From assembly GCA_023146255.1 (NCBI GenBank), contig JAGLCJ010000001.1, positions 1 to 64,000 on the forward strand: DNA of 64,000 nt. The letters run 5' to 3'. Under the pieces are notes generated by a model. That model was not told the DNA's origin. It did no database searches and was given only the letters and a program-made list of their open reading frames with translations. The position numbers were made by a program, and so were the translations under genes. This DNA is from Alcanivoracaceae bacterium. Lineage in GTDB: Bacteria; Pseudomonadota; Gammaproteobacteria; Pseudomonadales; Alcanivoracaceae. Below, in pieces: positions 1-8,970 of this stretch (the first letter of the stretch is position 1; each line of letters begins with the position of its first letter).

Positions 1-21
1 GTCATCGTCAGGCACTTAAAC

Positions 22-55
22 AAAAAAGGGTCGCCCCGAAAGGGCGACCCTTTTT
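22..55. terminator. Bidirectional intrinsic terminator
   Basis: A perfect 9-bp stem (28-36 with 42-50, CGAAA loop) has an A-run before it and a T-run after it, so it can end transcription from either side. It probably closes a gene left of the window. Confidence 0.85.
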
Positions 56-202
56 CTTTGTACGCATGGCTTGTCACTCGCCCTGGCGGTAATAGTCATT
101 GTTGATCATTGCCATTATTTCAATTGCCTTAATGAATTCTGTCTGAGGTGGCATGCTGTCTTGCATCTGAAAAGGTCAACCACAACCAGAAGGGAGCAGG
201 CC

Positions 203-409
203 ATGGGCAAGACCCTGTCGTTTGGTGTTATGCATATGACGGTCGCTTTTGCGGTGGTGTGGCTAATGACCGGGGATATCCTGGTTGGCGGCGCGGTGGC
301 ATTGGTAGAGCCACTGGTGAACACCGTCGCTTATCACTTCCACGAAAGAATCTGGTCCCGCCGAAGATTGGCGGAGGGTTTTAACGGAAGCCACCTGATT
401 AACGCCTGA
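203..409 (+). CDS. DUF2061 small membrane protein
   Basis: This is a 68-residue protein of the DUF2061 family, whose function is not known. One or two hydrophobic segments (about residues 8-40) are followed by the family-typical stretch with TVAYHFHERIW near residues 42-52. The start at 203 was chosen because AGGGAG lies 6 bases upstream and the protein then has the usual family length; an open frame upstream to 71 lacks family similarity. It stands alone between a terminator and a TetR gene in the same direction. Confidence 0.75.
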   Translation: MGKTLSFGVMHMTVAFAVVWLMTGDILVGGAVALVEPLVNTVAYHFHERIWSRRRLAEGFNGSHLINA

Positions 410-434
410 GACCGGTCAATACTCGGGTAACGCT

Positions 435-484
435 GTGTTTACTACCTGCCTGTCACGGAGTAACCTTCCGACAAAGGTAAACAC
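435..484. promoter_or_regulatory. Inverted repeat upstream of TetR gene (possible operator)
   Basis: GTGTTTAC (435-442) is matched by its complement GTAAACAC (477-484), 34 bases apart and ending 11 bases before the start of the TetR gene. The repeat is visible; a role as an autoregulatory operator is inference from its position. Confidence 0.3.
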
Positions 485-495
485 GGTGTTCGCTC

Positions 496-1188
496 ATGGT
501 ATCGGCAGGTCCTTACGAGCTTGATGCAATACGGGAAATTATCAATCGGGTCCTGAGCGCCCATCGTGACGATGGTCCGGCCGGTAGAGCCCATGCCCGT
601 ACTGAAATCCTGATTCACTCGATTGCTGTTTTCTCGCGGCGTGGGCTTGATCGGACCACAGTGCAGGACCTGCTTGATGCGGCGGGTATTTCTCGCCGAA
701 CCTTTTATAAATACTTCCGTAACAAGTTTGATGTTCTGGAAAGTATCTACCAGATTTCTGTCGAGAACATGATCCTGCGCTTTCGCCGGGAGGCGGAGCG
801 GTCTCGTTCGGTGGCAGAAGTGGTCCGCAATACCTGCAATATCTATTTCGATTATCACCTCAGTCTTGGCCCGATCATCCGTCTGATGATGGAGGAGGCC
901 CGCCGCGCTGATTCGGTGTTGGCGCCGCACCGGGCGACGGCATACGAAACTGTCGCGGGGGTGATGCAGGCAGAGATGCAGCGCGTGACCGGCAGAGTGC
1001 TGGATACGCTGGTGTACCAGACATTGATCTGGACCTTGGAAAGCTACTCACTGGATCTGCTGAACAATACCGACTGTTCTGCCGGTACCGTGACCCATTA
1101 CAAGCAGATTATGTCCGGCGTCGCTGAAGCAATTCTGGCGGGGCAGGCAGATTGGCAGAAGCTTGCGCCACGCGCTGAGTCGCGCTAG
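496..1188 (+). CDS. TetR/AcrR family transcriptional regulator
   Basis: The protein has 230 residues. An N-terminal helix-turn-helix lies at about residues 34-80, with the TetR-typical core GISRRTFYKYF at about 64-74. The C-terminal ligand/dimer domain shows no recognisable specificity. A leader of about 30 residues precedes the HTH and no clear ribosome binding site precedes 496, so a later start is possible. The gene is convergent with, and overlaps by 4 bp, a second TetR gene. The ligand and target genes are unknown; the DUF2061 gene and its own promoter are the nearest candidates. Confidence 0.8.
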   Translation: MVSAGPYELDAIREIINRVLSAHRDDGPAGRAHARTEILIHSIAVFSRRGLDRTTVQDLLDAAGISRRTFYKYFRNKFDVLESIYQISVENMILRFRREAERSRSVAEVVRNTCNIYFDYHLSLGPIIRLMMEEARRADSVLAPHRATAYETVAGVMQAEMQRVTGRVLDTLVYQTLIWTLESYSLDLLNNTDCSAGTVTHYKQIMSGVAEAILAGQADWQKLAPRAESR

Positions 1189-1760
1189 GGGGTGGTTCGC
1201 AAGCCCTGGATCAGCACATTCATGTAGCGCAGGGCCTGCTCTTCGATATCTCCCTCGCCGGTCAGTGCCCAGGTGTAGGTTGTGCCGATCAGCAGGTTAA
1301 CCATTAGCTGAGCGGTGTCTCGAGTCGGTAGAACGGTAAAATAGCCTTCCTTGCGCAGTTCGCCGAAGAAAATCTCGGCCAGCGGCAGATACTGTTCCAT
1401 AAGAGCCAGATGCTGGCGTTGTATATCCCCGGCAAATTCTCCTGCTTCCTGAATCAATACCCGGCTGAATTCCCGATTGCTGGCAAGGTAACGGGCGATG
1501 CTGACGCAAACACCGCGCAGACGATCAAGAGGTGGCTCGTTACTGATAAGGTGCTTTAGCGCCATATCACGAATATGGTTGAGGTTCTCCTCAACAATGG
1601 TGAGCAGCAGGGCGTCCTTGGAATCGAAGAACTTGTAAATGGTGGCTTTGCCCACACCGGCACGTTCGGCGATGGTTTTCACATCCGCCGAGCGAAAGCC
1701 GTGCTCTGCAAAGACTTCCTGAGCAACGGTAAGAATTCTGTTGCGCCGCTCGTCCGCCAT
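1185..1760 (-). CDS. TetR/AcrR family transcriptional regulator
   Basis: The protein has 191 residues, a usual TetR length. The HTH spans about residues 8-52, with the recognition helix around GVGKATIYKFF (35-45). The C-terminal half looks like the AcrR-type C-terminal domain (TetR_C_7-like; IARYLASNREFSRVLIQEA). Its end overlaps the end of the other TetR gene on the opposite strand. It starts 25 bases downstream of the valS stop on the same strand, so read-through from valS is possible. The ligand is not predictable. Confidence 0.8.
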   Translation of the reverse strand: MADERRNRILTVAQEVFAEHGFRSADVKTIAERAGVGKATIYKFFDSKDALLLTIVEENLNHIRDMALKHLISNEPPLDRLRGVCVSIARYLASNREFSRVLIQEAGEFAGDIQRQHLALMEQYLPLAEIFFGELRKEGYFTVLPTRDTAQLMVNLLIGTTYTWALTGEGDIEEQALRYMNVLIQGLRTTP

Positions 1761-1785
1761 TCACTTACCCCGCATATCATTCATA

Positions 1786-4551
1786 TCAAAGGTACTTGAT
1801 CTTCTCGGACTGCTCTTCGAGTTTGGCCAGTTGTGAGCGGTACTCGTTAAGCTTTTCCTTTTCCTTGGCGACGACATCGGCTGGTGCGCGATCGGCAAAC
1901 CCGGGATTTTTCAGGCGCTGTTCTGCGCGGCCGACCTCCTGCTTCAACTTCTGGATCTCTTTGCCAAGACGATCCAGCTCCGCAGCCTTGTCGATCAGGC
2001 CGGCCATGGGGACCAGTATTTCCATTCTACCGACCAACTGGGTCACCGAAGGTGGCGCCGACTGCTCTGGCGTGAGCCAGATGATGTTGTCCAGCTTGGC
2101 CATTTTGGCGAGGAAGTTGCGGTTCTCCTCCAGCCGCCGCCGGTCTTGCTCATCGCCATTATGCAGATATAGCGGCAATGATTTTCCCGGCGGAATACGC
2201 ATCTCACCGCGAATATTTCTGATTGCGGTGATGACACCCTTGAGCCACTGCACATCTGCCTCAGCGATGGAGTCGATCTTGCTCGATTCCGGCTGTGGGA
2301 ACGCCGCAAGCATGATGGTTTCGCCCGTTACCCCTGCCAGCGGCGCAATGCGCTGCCAAATCTCTTCGCTGATAAACGGCATAAAGGGATGAACGAGACG
2401 GAGGATGGCCTCAAGTACCCGGACCAGCGTGCGACGGGTGCCGCGCTTTTCGGCTTCACTGTAGTCGTCGCCGTACAACACCGGTTTTGACAGCTCCAGA
2501 TACCAGTCGCAGTATTCATTCCATATGAACTCATAGGCAGCATAGGACGCCTGATCGAAACGGAACTGGTCCAGTGCGTCAATGACGTCCTGCTCGGCGC
2601 GCTGCAGGGAGGAGATGATCCAGCGGTCAGCCAACGACAGCTTCACCTCGTCTGCTGCATTCAGGCCGCAGTCCTGGCCCTCGGTGTTCATCAGCACATA
2701 GCGGGCTGCATTCCAGATCTTGTTGCAGAAATTGCGATAGCCTTCGATCCGGCCCATATCCCACTTGATGTCCCTGCCGGTTGATGCCAGCGACAGGAAA
2801 GTAAAGCGCAACGCATCAGTGCCGTAGCTCTGAATACCGTCCGGAAATTCCTTGCGGGTGCGTTTGTCGATTTTCTGGGCCATCTGCGGCTGCATTAGCC
2901 CGCTGGTGCGTTTTTCGACCAGTGCCTCCAGTGCAATGCCATCGATGAGATCAAGCGGGTCCAGTACATTGCCTTTCGACTTCGACATTTTCTGGCCTTC
3001 GGCATCACGCACAAGGCCATGAACGTAAACCGTCTTGAAAGGAACCTGGCCGGTGAACTTCAGTGTCATCATGATCATCCGGGCAACCCAGAAGAAGATG
3101 ATGTCAAAGCCGGTAACTAGCACATCGGTGGGATGGAACAATTTCAGGTCTTCGGTGTTGTCCGGCCAGCCCAGCGTTGAAAAAGTCCACAGCGCGGAGC
3201 TGAACCAGGTGTCGAGGACATCATCGTCCTGATGAAGAGCGCGATCATCCAGCGAGTATTTTTCTCGAACTGCTGATTCATTGTCGCCGACATAGATGTT
3301 GCCGGCGTCGTCATACCAGGCGGGGATGCGATGCCCCCACCATAGCTGACGGGAAATGCACCAATCCTGAATGTCCCGCATCCAGGAGAAGTACATGTTT
3401 TCGTACTGCTTCGGTACAAACTGAATGTCGCCATTCTCAACCGCCTTGATCGCCGGTTCAGCCAGAGGCGCAATACGGACAAACCACTGGTCAGTCAGGT
3501 AAGGCTCAATGACAGCGCCGGACCGATCGCCCCGCGGCACCATCAGCTTGTGGTCGTCAATTTTTTCCAGCAGGCCAAGTGCATCGAGGTCATCAATCAC
3601 TTTCTTGCGGGCAACAAAACGATCAAGGCCTCGGTACGGTGCTGGCACCTGATCATTCAGTGACGCATCACGGGTCATGATGTTGATCATCGGCAGGTTG
3701 TGACGTTTGCCGACTTCGTAGTCGTTGAAGTCATGAGCCGGCGTGATCTTGACGCAGCCGGAGCCAAAATCCGGATCGACGTAATCGTCGCCAATGACCG
3801 GAATATCCCGGTCCGCCAGTGGCAGACGAATGGTCTTGCCGATCAGGTCCCGATAGCGCGGGTCTTCCGGGTGAACAGCCACGGCGGTATCGCCAAGCAT
3901 GGTTTCCGGTCGGGTCGTGGCGACAACCAGATGGCCGGAGCCGTCGCTGAGGGGATAGCGGAAGTGCCACATGTGGCCTGCTTCCTCGCGATTTTCGACT
4001 TCCAGATCGGAGATGGCAGTGTGAAACTGCGGGTCCCAGTTAACCAGTCGCTGGCCGCGATAGATCAGGCCCTCATCAAACAGACGGATAAACGCTGTTT
4101 GTACGGCGCGTGAAAGACCGTCGTCCATGGTGAATCTTTCTCGTGACCAGTCCAGCGACGAACCGATACGACGCAGCTGTTTGCCAATGGTGCCACCGGA
4201 CTCGGCTTTCCATTCCCAGACTTTCTCAAGAAACTTCTCCCGGCCGAGGCTGTGGCGAGTTTCGTCTTGAGCCGCCAGCTGGCGCTCTACCACCATCTGG
4301 GTGGCGATGCCGGCATGGTCGGTGCCCATCTGCCAAAGCGTGCGCTGGCCTTTCATGCGGTGGTAGCGAATCAGCGTATCCATGACCGCATTATTGAAAC
4401 CATGTCCCATATGCAGGGAGCCGGTGACGTTCGGCGGAGGGATCATGATGCAGTAGGGTTTGCCATCGCCCTGCGGGGCGAAATAGCCGGCTTTTTCCCA
4501 ATGCTGGTACCAGCGCCGTTCGATGGCGTCGGGTTGGTAGGTCTTGTCCAT
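1786..4551 (-). CDS. valS: Valyl-tRNA synthetase
   Basis: It charges tRNA-Val with valine in the cytoplasm. The class I signatures are present: HMGH at residues 47-50 (after PPPNVTG) and KMSKS at about 521-525. An editing domain lies between them, and a C-terminal coiled-coil arm, rich in Glu, Lys and Leu, ends the protein. The ATG at 4551 gives 921 residues beginning MDKTYQP, the usual family N-terminus, and GGGA lies 7 bases upstream. A GTG at 4578 would add nine residues. It is the last gene of the pepA-unknown-valS run. Confidence 0.97.
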   Translation of the reverse strand: MDKTYQPDAIERRWYQHWEKAGYFAPQGDGKPYCIMIPPPNVTGSLHMGHGFNNAVMDTLIRYHRMKGQRTLWQMGTDHAGIATQMVVERQLAAQDETRHSLGREKFLEKVWEWKAESGGTIGKQLRRIGSSLDWSRERFTMDDGLSRAVQTAFIRLFDEGLIYRGQRLVNWDPQFHTAISDLEVENREEAGHMWHFRYPLSDGSGHLVVATTRPETMLGDTAVAVHPEDPRYRDLIGKTIRLPLADRDIPVIGDDYVDPDFGSGCVKITPAHDFNDYEVGKRHNLPMINIMTRDASLNDQVPAPYRGLDRFVARKKVIDDLDALGLLEKIDDHKLMVPRGDRSGAVIEPYLTDQWFVRIAPLAEPAIKAVENGDIQFVPKQYENMYFSWMRDIQDWCISRQLWWGHRIPAWYDDAGNIYVGDNESAVREKYSLDDRALHQDDDVLDTWFSSALWTFSTLGWPDNTEDLKLFHPTDVLVTGFDIIFFWVARMIMMTLKFTGQVPFKTVYVHGLVRDAEGQKMSKSKGNVLDPLDLIDGIALEALVEKRTSGLMQPQMAQKIDKRTRKEFPDGIQSYGTDALRFTFLSLASTGRDIKWDMGRIEGYRNFCNKIWNAARYVLMNTEGQDCGLNAADEVKLSLADRWIISSLQRAEQDVIDALDQFRFDQASYAAYEFIWNEYCDWYLELSKPVLYGDDYSEAEKRGTRRTLVRVLEAILRLVHPFMPFISEEIWQRIAPLAGVTGETIMLAAFPQPESSKIDSIAEADVQWLKGVITAIRNIRGEMRIPPGKSLPLYLHNGDEQDRRRLEENRNFLAKMAKLDNIIWLTPEQSAPPSVTQLVGRMEILVPMAGLIDKAAELDRLGKEIQKLKQEVGRAEQRLKNPGFADRAPADVVAKEKEKLNEYRSQLAKLEEQSEKIKYL

Positions 4552-4629
4552 GAAAAGTCCCGGAGTCGCGATTGTCACAAGGCCCGGGATTATACCGAAG
4601 CAGCCGCCGAATTGCTGGCCACCGGTGGA

Positions 4630-5082
4630 TCAGGATTTGTTGCGCAGTAGTTCCATCAGCCGGTTGCGCAGATCGCGCTCTATCTTCGGCATCCACTCGG
4701 CCAGGGCTTCATCGACAAGCGCCCGCAGTGCGGCGTCATTCGGTGCGGGAGATGGCGTCGGTCGGGCCGGTTCGATCTTCGGAACGGCGGGCTGCGGTGT
4801 TGCCGGCTTCCGCGGCAGGAAAGGATTGTCTCGCCCGGCCAGCATTTTCCTCAGCGGCTCTTCATCTGAAGCCGGCTTTCCTGGCGCATCGAACAGAGAC
4901 TTCTGGGCCTGAGCGTCCCCTTCAGCCGGGTCTGCAGGTTCAAGCAGCGGCACATCGTCATCCAGCAGTGATGATGGCAGGACATCCTGGTGGCCATCTC
5001 CCAGCAATGAGTGGATGGAGCTCAACTCATCAAGCAGGGCTTTAGGCGGGGCTTTGCCAGGAGGCTTGCGCTGGTCGGTCAT
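4630..5082 (-). CDS. Hypothetical protein between pepA and valS
   Basis: The product has 150 residues and no enzyme motif that I recognise. The N-terminal two thirds are rich in Pro, Asp, Glu and Ala and probably disordered. The C-terminal 35 residues (about 115-150) form a predicted amphipathic helix containing LVDEALAEWMPKIERDLRNRL. A helix like this ends several proteins encoded beside valS or holC in Pseudomonas-like genomes. The gene sits 78 bp upstream of valS and 91 bp downstream of pepA. No holC lies in this slot. Confidence 0.6.
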   Translation of the reverse strand: MTDQRKPPGKAPPKALLDELSSIHSLLGDGHQDVLPSSLLDDDVPLLEPADPAEGDAQAQKSLFDAPGKPASDEEPLRKMLAGRDNPFLPRKPATPQPAVPKIEPARPTPSPAPNDAALRALVDEALAEWMPKIERDLRNRLMELLRNKS

Positions 5083-5156
5083 GCCGGATACTCATTCAGC
5101 CAAAAGGCACAGATGCACAGGTTGCCGCGAATGCGCCAGAATTACCACTGGCGACA

Positions 5157-5188
5157 AATCTGGCCGGCCGGGGCTAGCCGGCCAGATT
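5157..5188 (-). terminator. Hairpin at the end of pepA
   Basis: A perfect 12-bp inverted repeat (5157-5168 with 5177-5188) has the pepA stop codon in its loop. There is only a short T-rich stretch after it on the minus strand, so it may attenuate transcription or protect the mRNA end rather than terminate fully. Confidence 0.45.
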
Positions 5189-6646
5189 CATCAGGTAGCG
5201 GGTTAGCAGCGGCACCGGCCGCCCGGTCGCCCCTTTCAGTTTGCCAGCACTGACCCAGGCGGTGCCGGCAATATCAAGGTGTGCCCACTTCACTTCTTTG
5301 GTGAACCGGGACAGGAAGCAGGCAGCGGTGACAGAGCCAGCTTTCGGCCCGCCGATGTTGGCCATATCCGCAAACGGGCTGTCCAGCTGTTCCTGATAAT
5401 CGTCCCATAGCGGCATGGGCCAGCCGCGATCGGCGGTTTCATCGCCGGCATCCAGCAGCGCCTTGGCCAGCTCATGATCGTTGGCGAAGACGGCCTGGGC
5501 ATGACTGCCCAGCGCCACCACGCAGGCCCCGGTCAGCGTGGCAATGTCGATCACGGTATGGGGCTTGTGCTTCTGCTGTACCCAGGTCAGTGCGTCACAC
5601 AGCACCAGGCGTCCCTCGGCATCAGTATTGAGGATCTCGACGGTTTGCCCGGACAGAGTGGTGACGATATCGCCGGGGCGTGATGCCCGTCCGTCAGGCA
5701 TGTTTTCTGCAGCCGCCACCACCGCCACAAGGTGAATCGGCAGGCCAAGCTCGCAGACTGTTTTGACGGTACCGAAGACGCTGGCCGCCCCGCCCATGTC
5801 ATATTTCATTTCATCCATGGCGGCGCCGGGTTTCAGCGAAATGCCGCCGGTGTCGAAGGTAATGCCCTTGCCAACCAGCGCCACTGGCGCACCTTTGGCC
5901 CCTTTGTACTGCATGACAATAATCTGGCCTTCACGCTCACTGCCGCGGGCGACGGCACAGAATGCGCCCATGCCCAGTTTTTCTGCCTGCTGCTCCGAAA
6001 TTACCGAGACTTTCAGCTGTGGATATTGCTTCGCCAGTGCCCGTGCCTGCTCGGTGAGATAGGCGGGGTAACAGAGGTTTGGTGGGCGGTTGCCGAGATC
6101 ACGGCACAGCGTGACACCGGCGGCGATGGCTTCACCTTCGCGCACGGCTTGCTGCAGGGCAGCTTTGCTGCCGGCGCCGATAAAGGTCATGCTGCGCAAC
6201 GCGTTGGCCGGTGACGGCTTGCTCCGGCACTCGTCAAACTGGTAAAGCGCATCGGCTGCGGCGCGGGTTCCTTCACGTAGCTGCCAGATCAGGTCCTGAT
6301 CGCGCACCATATCCGCGTGCAGCTGCCAGGCGATACTGCGGCTGCCGGTAGCCTTGAGTGCCTGTATTGCGCCGCCTACCAGTTTCAGAAAAGCGCTGCT
6401 GGACAGCGGCAGGTCACCACTGCCAAGCATCAGCAGCCGTCTGGCCGGCAATCCGGCGGGGTGGTGTATCAGCAGTGTCTGACCGCGTTTGCCATTGAAG
6501 TCACCATCCTTGATCAGCTGGCGAATCTGACTGACAGTCTCAGCCGGCAGGTCGGCAGGCAGCAGACTGGCTTTGTCATCCAGCGGCAGAATCAGGCAAT
6601 CGGTTTTCAGGGCAGACGCGTTCTTGCCACTGACGGCGTACTCCAT
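5174..6646 (-). CDS. pepA: Cytosol (leucyl) aminopeptidase
   Basis: This is an M17 two-metal aminopeptidase of 490 residues that removes N-terminal residues from peptides in the cytoplasm. The signature NTDAEGRL is at 340-347. The metal and substrate region VGKGITFDTGGISLKP, around residue 258-273, is intact. The first third is the variable N-terminal domain, which in E. coli PepA also binds DNA for cer recombination and carAB control. It is divergent from lptF with 51 bp between the starts, the usual arrangement in gammaproteobacteria. Confidence 0.96.
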   Translation of the reverse strand: MEYAVSGKNASALKTDCLILPLDDKASLLPADLPAETVSQIRQLIKDGDFNGKRGQTLLIHHPAGLPARRLLMLGSGDLPLSSSAFLKLVGGAIQALKATGSRSIAWQLHADMVRDQDLIWQLREGTRAAADALYQFDECRSKPSPANALRSMTFIGAGSKAALQQAVREGEAIAAGVTLCRDLGNRPPNLCYPAYLTEQARALAKQYPQLKVSVISEQQAEKLGMGAFCAVARGSEREGQIIVMQYKGAKGAPVALVGKGITFDTGGISLKPGAAMDEMKYDMGGAASVFGTVKTVCELGLPIHLVAVVAAAENMPDGRASRPGDIVTTLSGQTVEILNTDAEGRLVLCDALTWVQQKHKPHTVIDIATLTGACVVALGSHAQAVFANDHELAKALLDAGDETADRGWPMPLWDDYQEQLDSPFADMANIGGPKAGSVTAACFLSRFTKEVKWAHLDIAGTAWVSAGKLKGATGRPVPLLTRYLMNLAG

Positions 6647-6697
6647 GGGAACTCCTGGGTTACAATGCCCGGCACTGAGACAGGGGCGGGACAGGTT

Positions 6698-7819
6698 TTG
6701 ATTCTTTACCGGTATATCAATCGGCAGTTACTGACGACCACTATCGTGGTGACCATCGTGCTGATGATGGTGCTGGTCAGCGGCCGCTTTATCAAGTACC
6801 TCGCCAGTGCTGCCACCGGAGAAATTGCCGCGGACGTGCTGTTTCTGGTGATGCTCTACCGGTTGCCGGAGTTTCTCCAGTTGATTCTGCCGCTGAGTGT
6901 ATTTATCGCTGTGCTGCTGGTTTTGGGGCGAATGTACTCGGACAGTGAAATGGCGGTACTGCGCTCAGGCGGGATCGGTCAGAGCGGTATCCTTCGGGGC
7001 ATGGCCGTGCCGGCGGCGGTGACCACTTTTCTGGTGGGTCTGTTTGGTTTGTATGTCACTCCCTACGGCGAAACGGAAGTGGCGCGACTGTTAGAGGAGC
7101 AGCGTGGCCGATCTGTTCTGGAGCTGTTAACGCCCGGGCGTTTCCATTCTCGTGGTGACAAGTCCGGTACCAGAACTGCCTATGCCGAGTCACTGAATCG
7201 GGAAGAGCAGGCGCTGGAGAATATTTTTATCTCCGATTTCCGCTACGCCGGGGAGGATGGCCCGGGCATGCTGGTGACGGTACTGGCCGGCCGTGGCCAG
7301 GTTGTTGATCGCGACGGCATTACCTATTTGCATCTGCAGCAAGGTCATCAGTATCAGGGCGCGCCGGGCGACCCGGACTACCGGCGAGTCGAATTTCAGG
7401 AAGCGATGGTGAAGATTGGCGAAGAGCGTGCGGTGTCACGCCCGCCCAAAGTTCGAAGTCTGCCAACCATGGAGCTGCTGACGATGCAGGGGGCTGATGT
7501 CCGCGCCGAACTGCAGTGGCGTCTGTCTCTGGTGTTGCTGGTACCGATGATGCTGATCGCGGCCGTGCCGCTGGCCAAGGTCAGCCCCAGACAGGGGCGT
7601 TTCAACAGGTTGTTTCCGGCACTGCTTACCTATCTGTTTTATGTTGGCCTGCTATTGGTCATGCGAAGCAGAATTTCAAAAACTCCGTTGGATCAGCTGG
7701 ACTGGCACCACAGTATGGTGTGGATACATCTGGTGGTGCTGTTACTGGTTGTGTTGCTGCTGAATGAGCATCGTCTGGTCCTCATGCTGACCGATTGGCG
7801 TCGCCGGAGGACCGCATGA
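6698..7819 (+). CDS. lptF: LPS export ABC transporter permease LptF
   Basis: One of two permeases of the LptB2FG inner-membrane complex that extracts LPS and passes it to LptC. From the TTG at 6698 it has 373 residues: N-terminal membrane helices, a periplasmic beta-jellyroll (about 135-265) and C-terminal helices. The TTG start was chosen because a G-rich Shine-Dalgarno (AGGGGCGGG region, 6682-6690) sits 7 bases upstream and the N-terminus LILYRYINRQLL matches the family. An ATG at 6665 would add 11 non-family residues. The stop overlaps lptG. Confidence 0.93.
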   Translation: MILYRYINRQLLTTTIVVTIVLMMVLVSGRFIKYLASAATGEIAADVLFLVMLYRLPEFLQLILPLSVFIAVLLVLGRMYSDSEMAVLRSGGIGQSGILRGMAVPAAVTTFLVGLFGLYVTPYGETEVARLLEEQRGRSVLELLTPGRFHSRGDKSGTRTAYAESLNREEQALENIFISDFRYAGEDGPGMLVTVLAGRGQVVDRDGITYLHLQQGHQYQGAPGDPDYRRVEFQEAMVKIGEERAVSRPPKVRSLPTMELLTMQGADVRAELQWRLSLVLLVPMMLIAAVPLAKVSPRQGRFNRLFPALLTYLFYVGLLLVMRSRISKTPLDQLDWHHSMVWIHLVVLLLVVLLLNEHRLVLMLTDWRRRRTA

Positions 7820-8877
7820 CCCTGTTACGCCAATACCTCTGGCGGGCGGTAATGATCCCGACTCTGCTGATGCTGGCCTTGCTGATGATGCTCGATGGCT
7901 TGTTCAGTTTTGTCTACGAGCTGGAGTCGCTGCGCAATGATTATCAGGTGCTGCAGGCCCTGCAGTTTGTTCTGACCACATTGCCCCGTCGTATCTCCGA
8001 CTTCCTGCCGCTGGCTATCCTGCTTGGTGCACTGGTTGGGCTGGGCCTGTTGGCCAACAGTGGCGAGCTGACGGTAATGCGTGCCGCAGGTGTATCGGCT
8101 GTGCGTATCACCTGGATGGTCCTCAGGCCGACGCTGTTACTGTTGTTCGCCGGTTTGTTGATTTCCGAGTACGTGGTGCCCCATACCGAACAGATCGCTC
8201 GCAGTAACCGGTCGCTGCAGGAAAGTGGTGGCGAAGCGCTGTCCAGCCTTTCCGGTCTTTGGCACCGGGAGGGAGACGAATTTATTCATATCAGTGCGGT
8301 GGAGCCAAATGGTGTTCTGCACGGTATCACCCGCTACCGTATCAATCAGGATCAGGAGCTGGTGGAAACCCGTTTCATTGGCCGGGCAATCTACCAGAAT
8401 AATGAATGGTCGCTGGAGGATGTCCGTGGCAGCCGGCTGCAGGACAAAAAGGTAGAAACCTGGCGAGAAGAGTCCGGAAAGTGGCAGATCGGGCTGACTC
8501 CCGAGGTGCTGTCGGTGATTATTCTCAAGCCGGAGCATCTGGCGCTAAGCAAGCTGTTTGATTATGCCAGCTACCTCAGCCAGCAGGGGATCAATGCCGG
8601 GGAGTACCTGTTGGCGTTCTGGCAGAAACTGGCTCAGCCGCTGGCCACACTCGGCATGGTGGTGATTGCGGTGACGTTTATCTTCGGCCCGCTGCGACAG
8701 GTCAGTATGGGGCTGCGATTGACCGCCGGTATCGGAGCCGGATTGCTGTTTCATTATGGCCAGCAGTTCTTTGGCCACATGAGTCTGGTGTTCGATGTGT
8801 CGCCGATGTGGGCGGCATTGGCCCCGGCGGCAATTTGTCTGCTGGCAGGTGTGGTGCTGTTGCAAAGGGTGCGATAA
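7816..8877 (+). CDS. lptG: LPS export ABC transporter permease LptG
   Basis: Second permease of LptB2FG; 353 residues with the same layout as LptF (helices, periplasmic jellyroll at about 135-255, helices). The ATG at 7816 overlaps the lptF stop as ATGA and has GGAGG 5 bases upstream, implying translational coupling and equal output of the two subunits. The ATPase LptB and the bridge proteins LptA and LptC are encoded at 29795-31576. Confidence 0.95.
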   Translation: MTLLRQYLWRAVMIPTLLMLALLMMLDGLFSFVYELESLRNDYQVLQALQFVLTTLPRRISDFLPLAILLGALVGLGLLANSGELTVMRAAGVSAVRITWMVLRPTLLLLFAGLLISEYVVPHTEQIARSNRSLQESGGEALSSLSGLWHREGDEFIHISAVEPNGVLHGITRYRINQDQELVETRFIGRAIYQNNEWSLEDVRGSRLQDKKVETWREESGKWQIGLTPEVLSVIILKPEHLALSKLFDYASYLSQQGINAGEYLLAFWQKLAQPLATLGMVVIAVTFIFGPLRQVSMGLRLTAGIGAGLLFHYGQQFFGHMSLVFDVSPMWAALAPAAICLLAGVVLLQRVR

Positions 8878-8885
8878 GGTTATCG

Positions 8886-8908
8886 CGTTGATGATTTTGG
8901 CATCAACG
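8886..8908. terminator. Stem-loop after lptG
   Basis: A perfect 8-bp stem, CGTTGATG with CATCAACG, has a 7-base loop and lies 8 bases after the lptG stop. No T-run follows, so it is only a possible weak terminator or mRNA end stabiliser. Confidence 0.35.
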
Positions 8909-8970
8909 TACCCGGAGCTGGCCGGGCCGGCTCATGCCAGGGAAGAAGACTAATAACCCGCGGGGGATGT

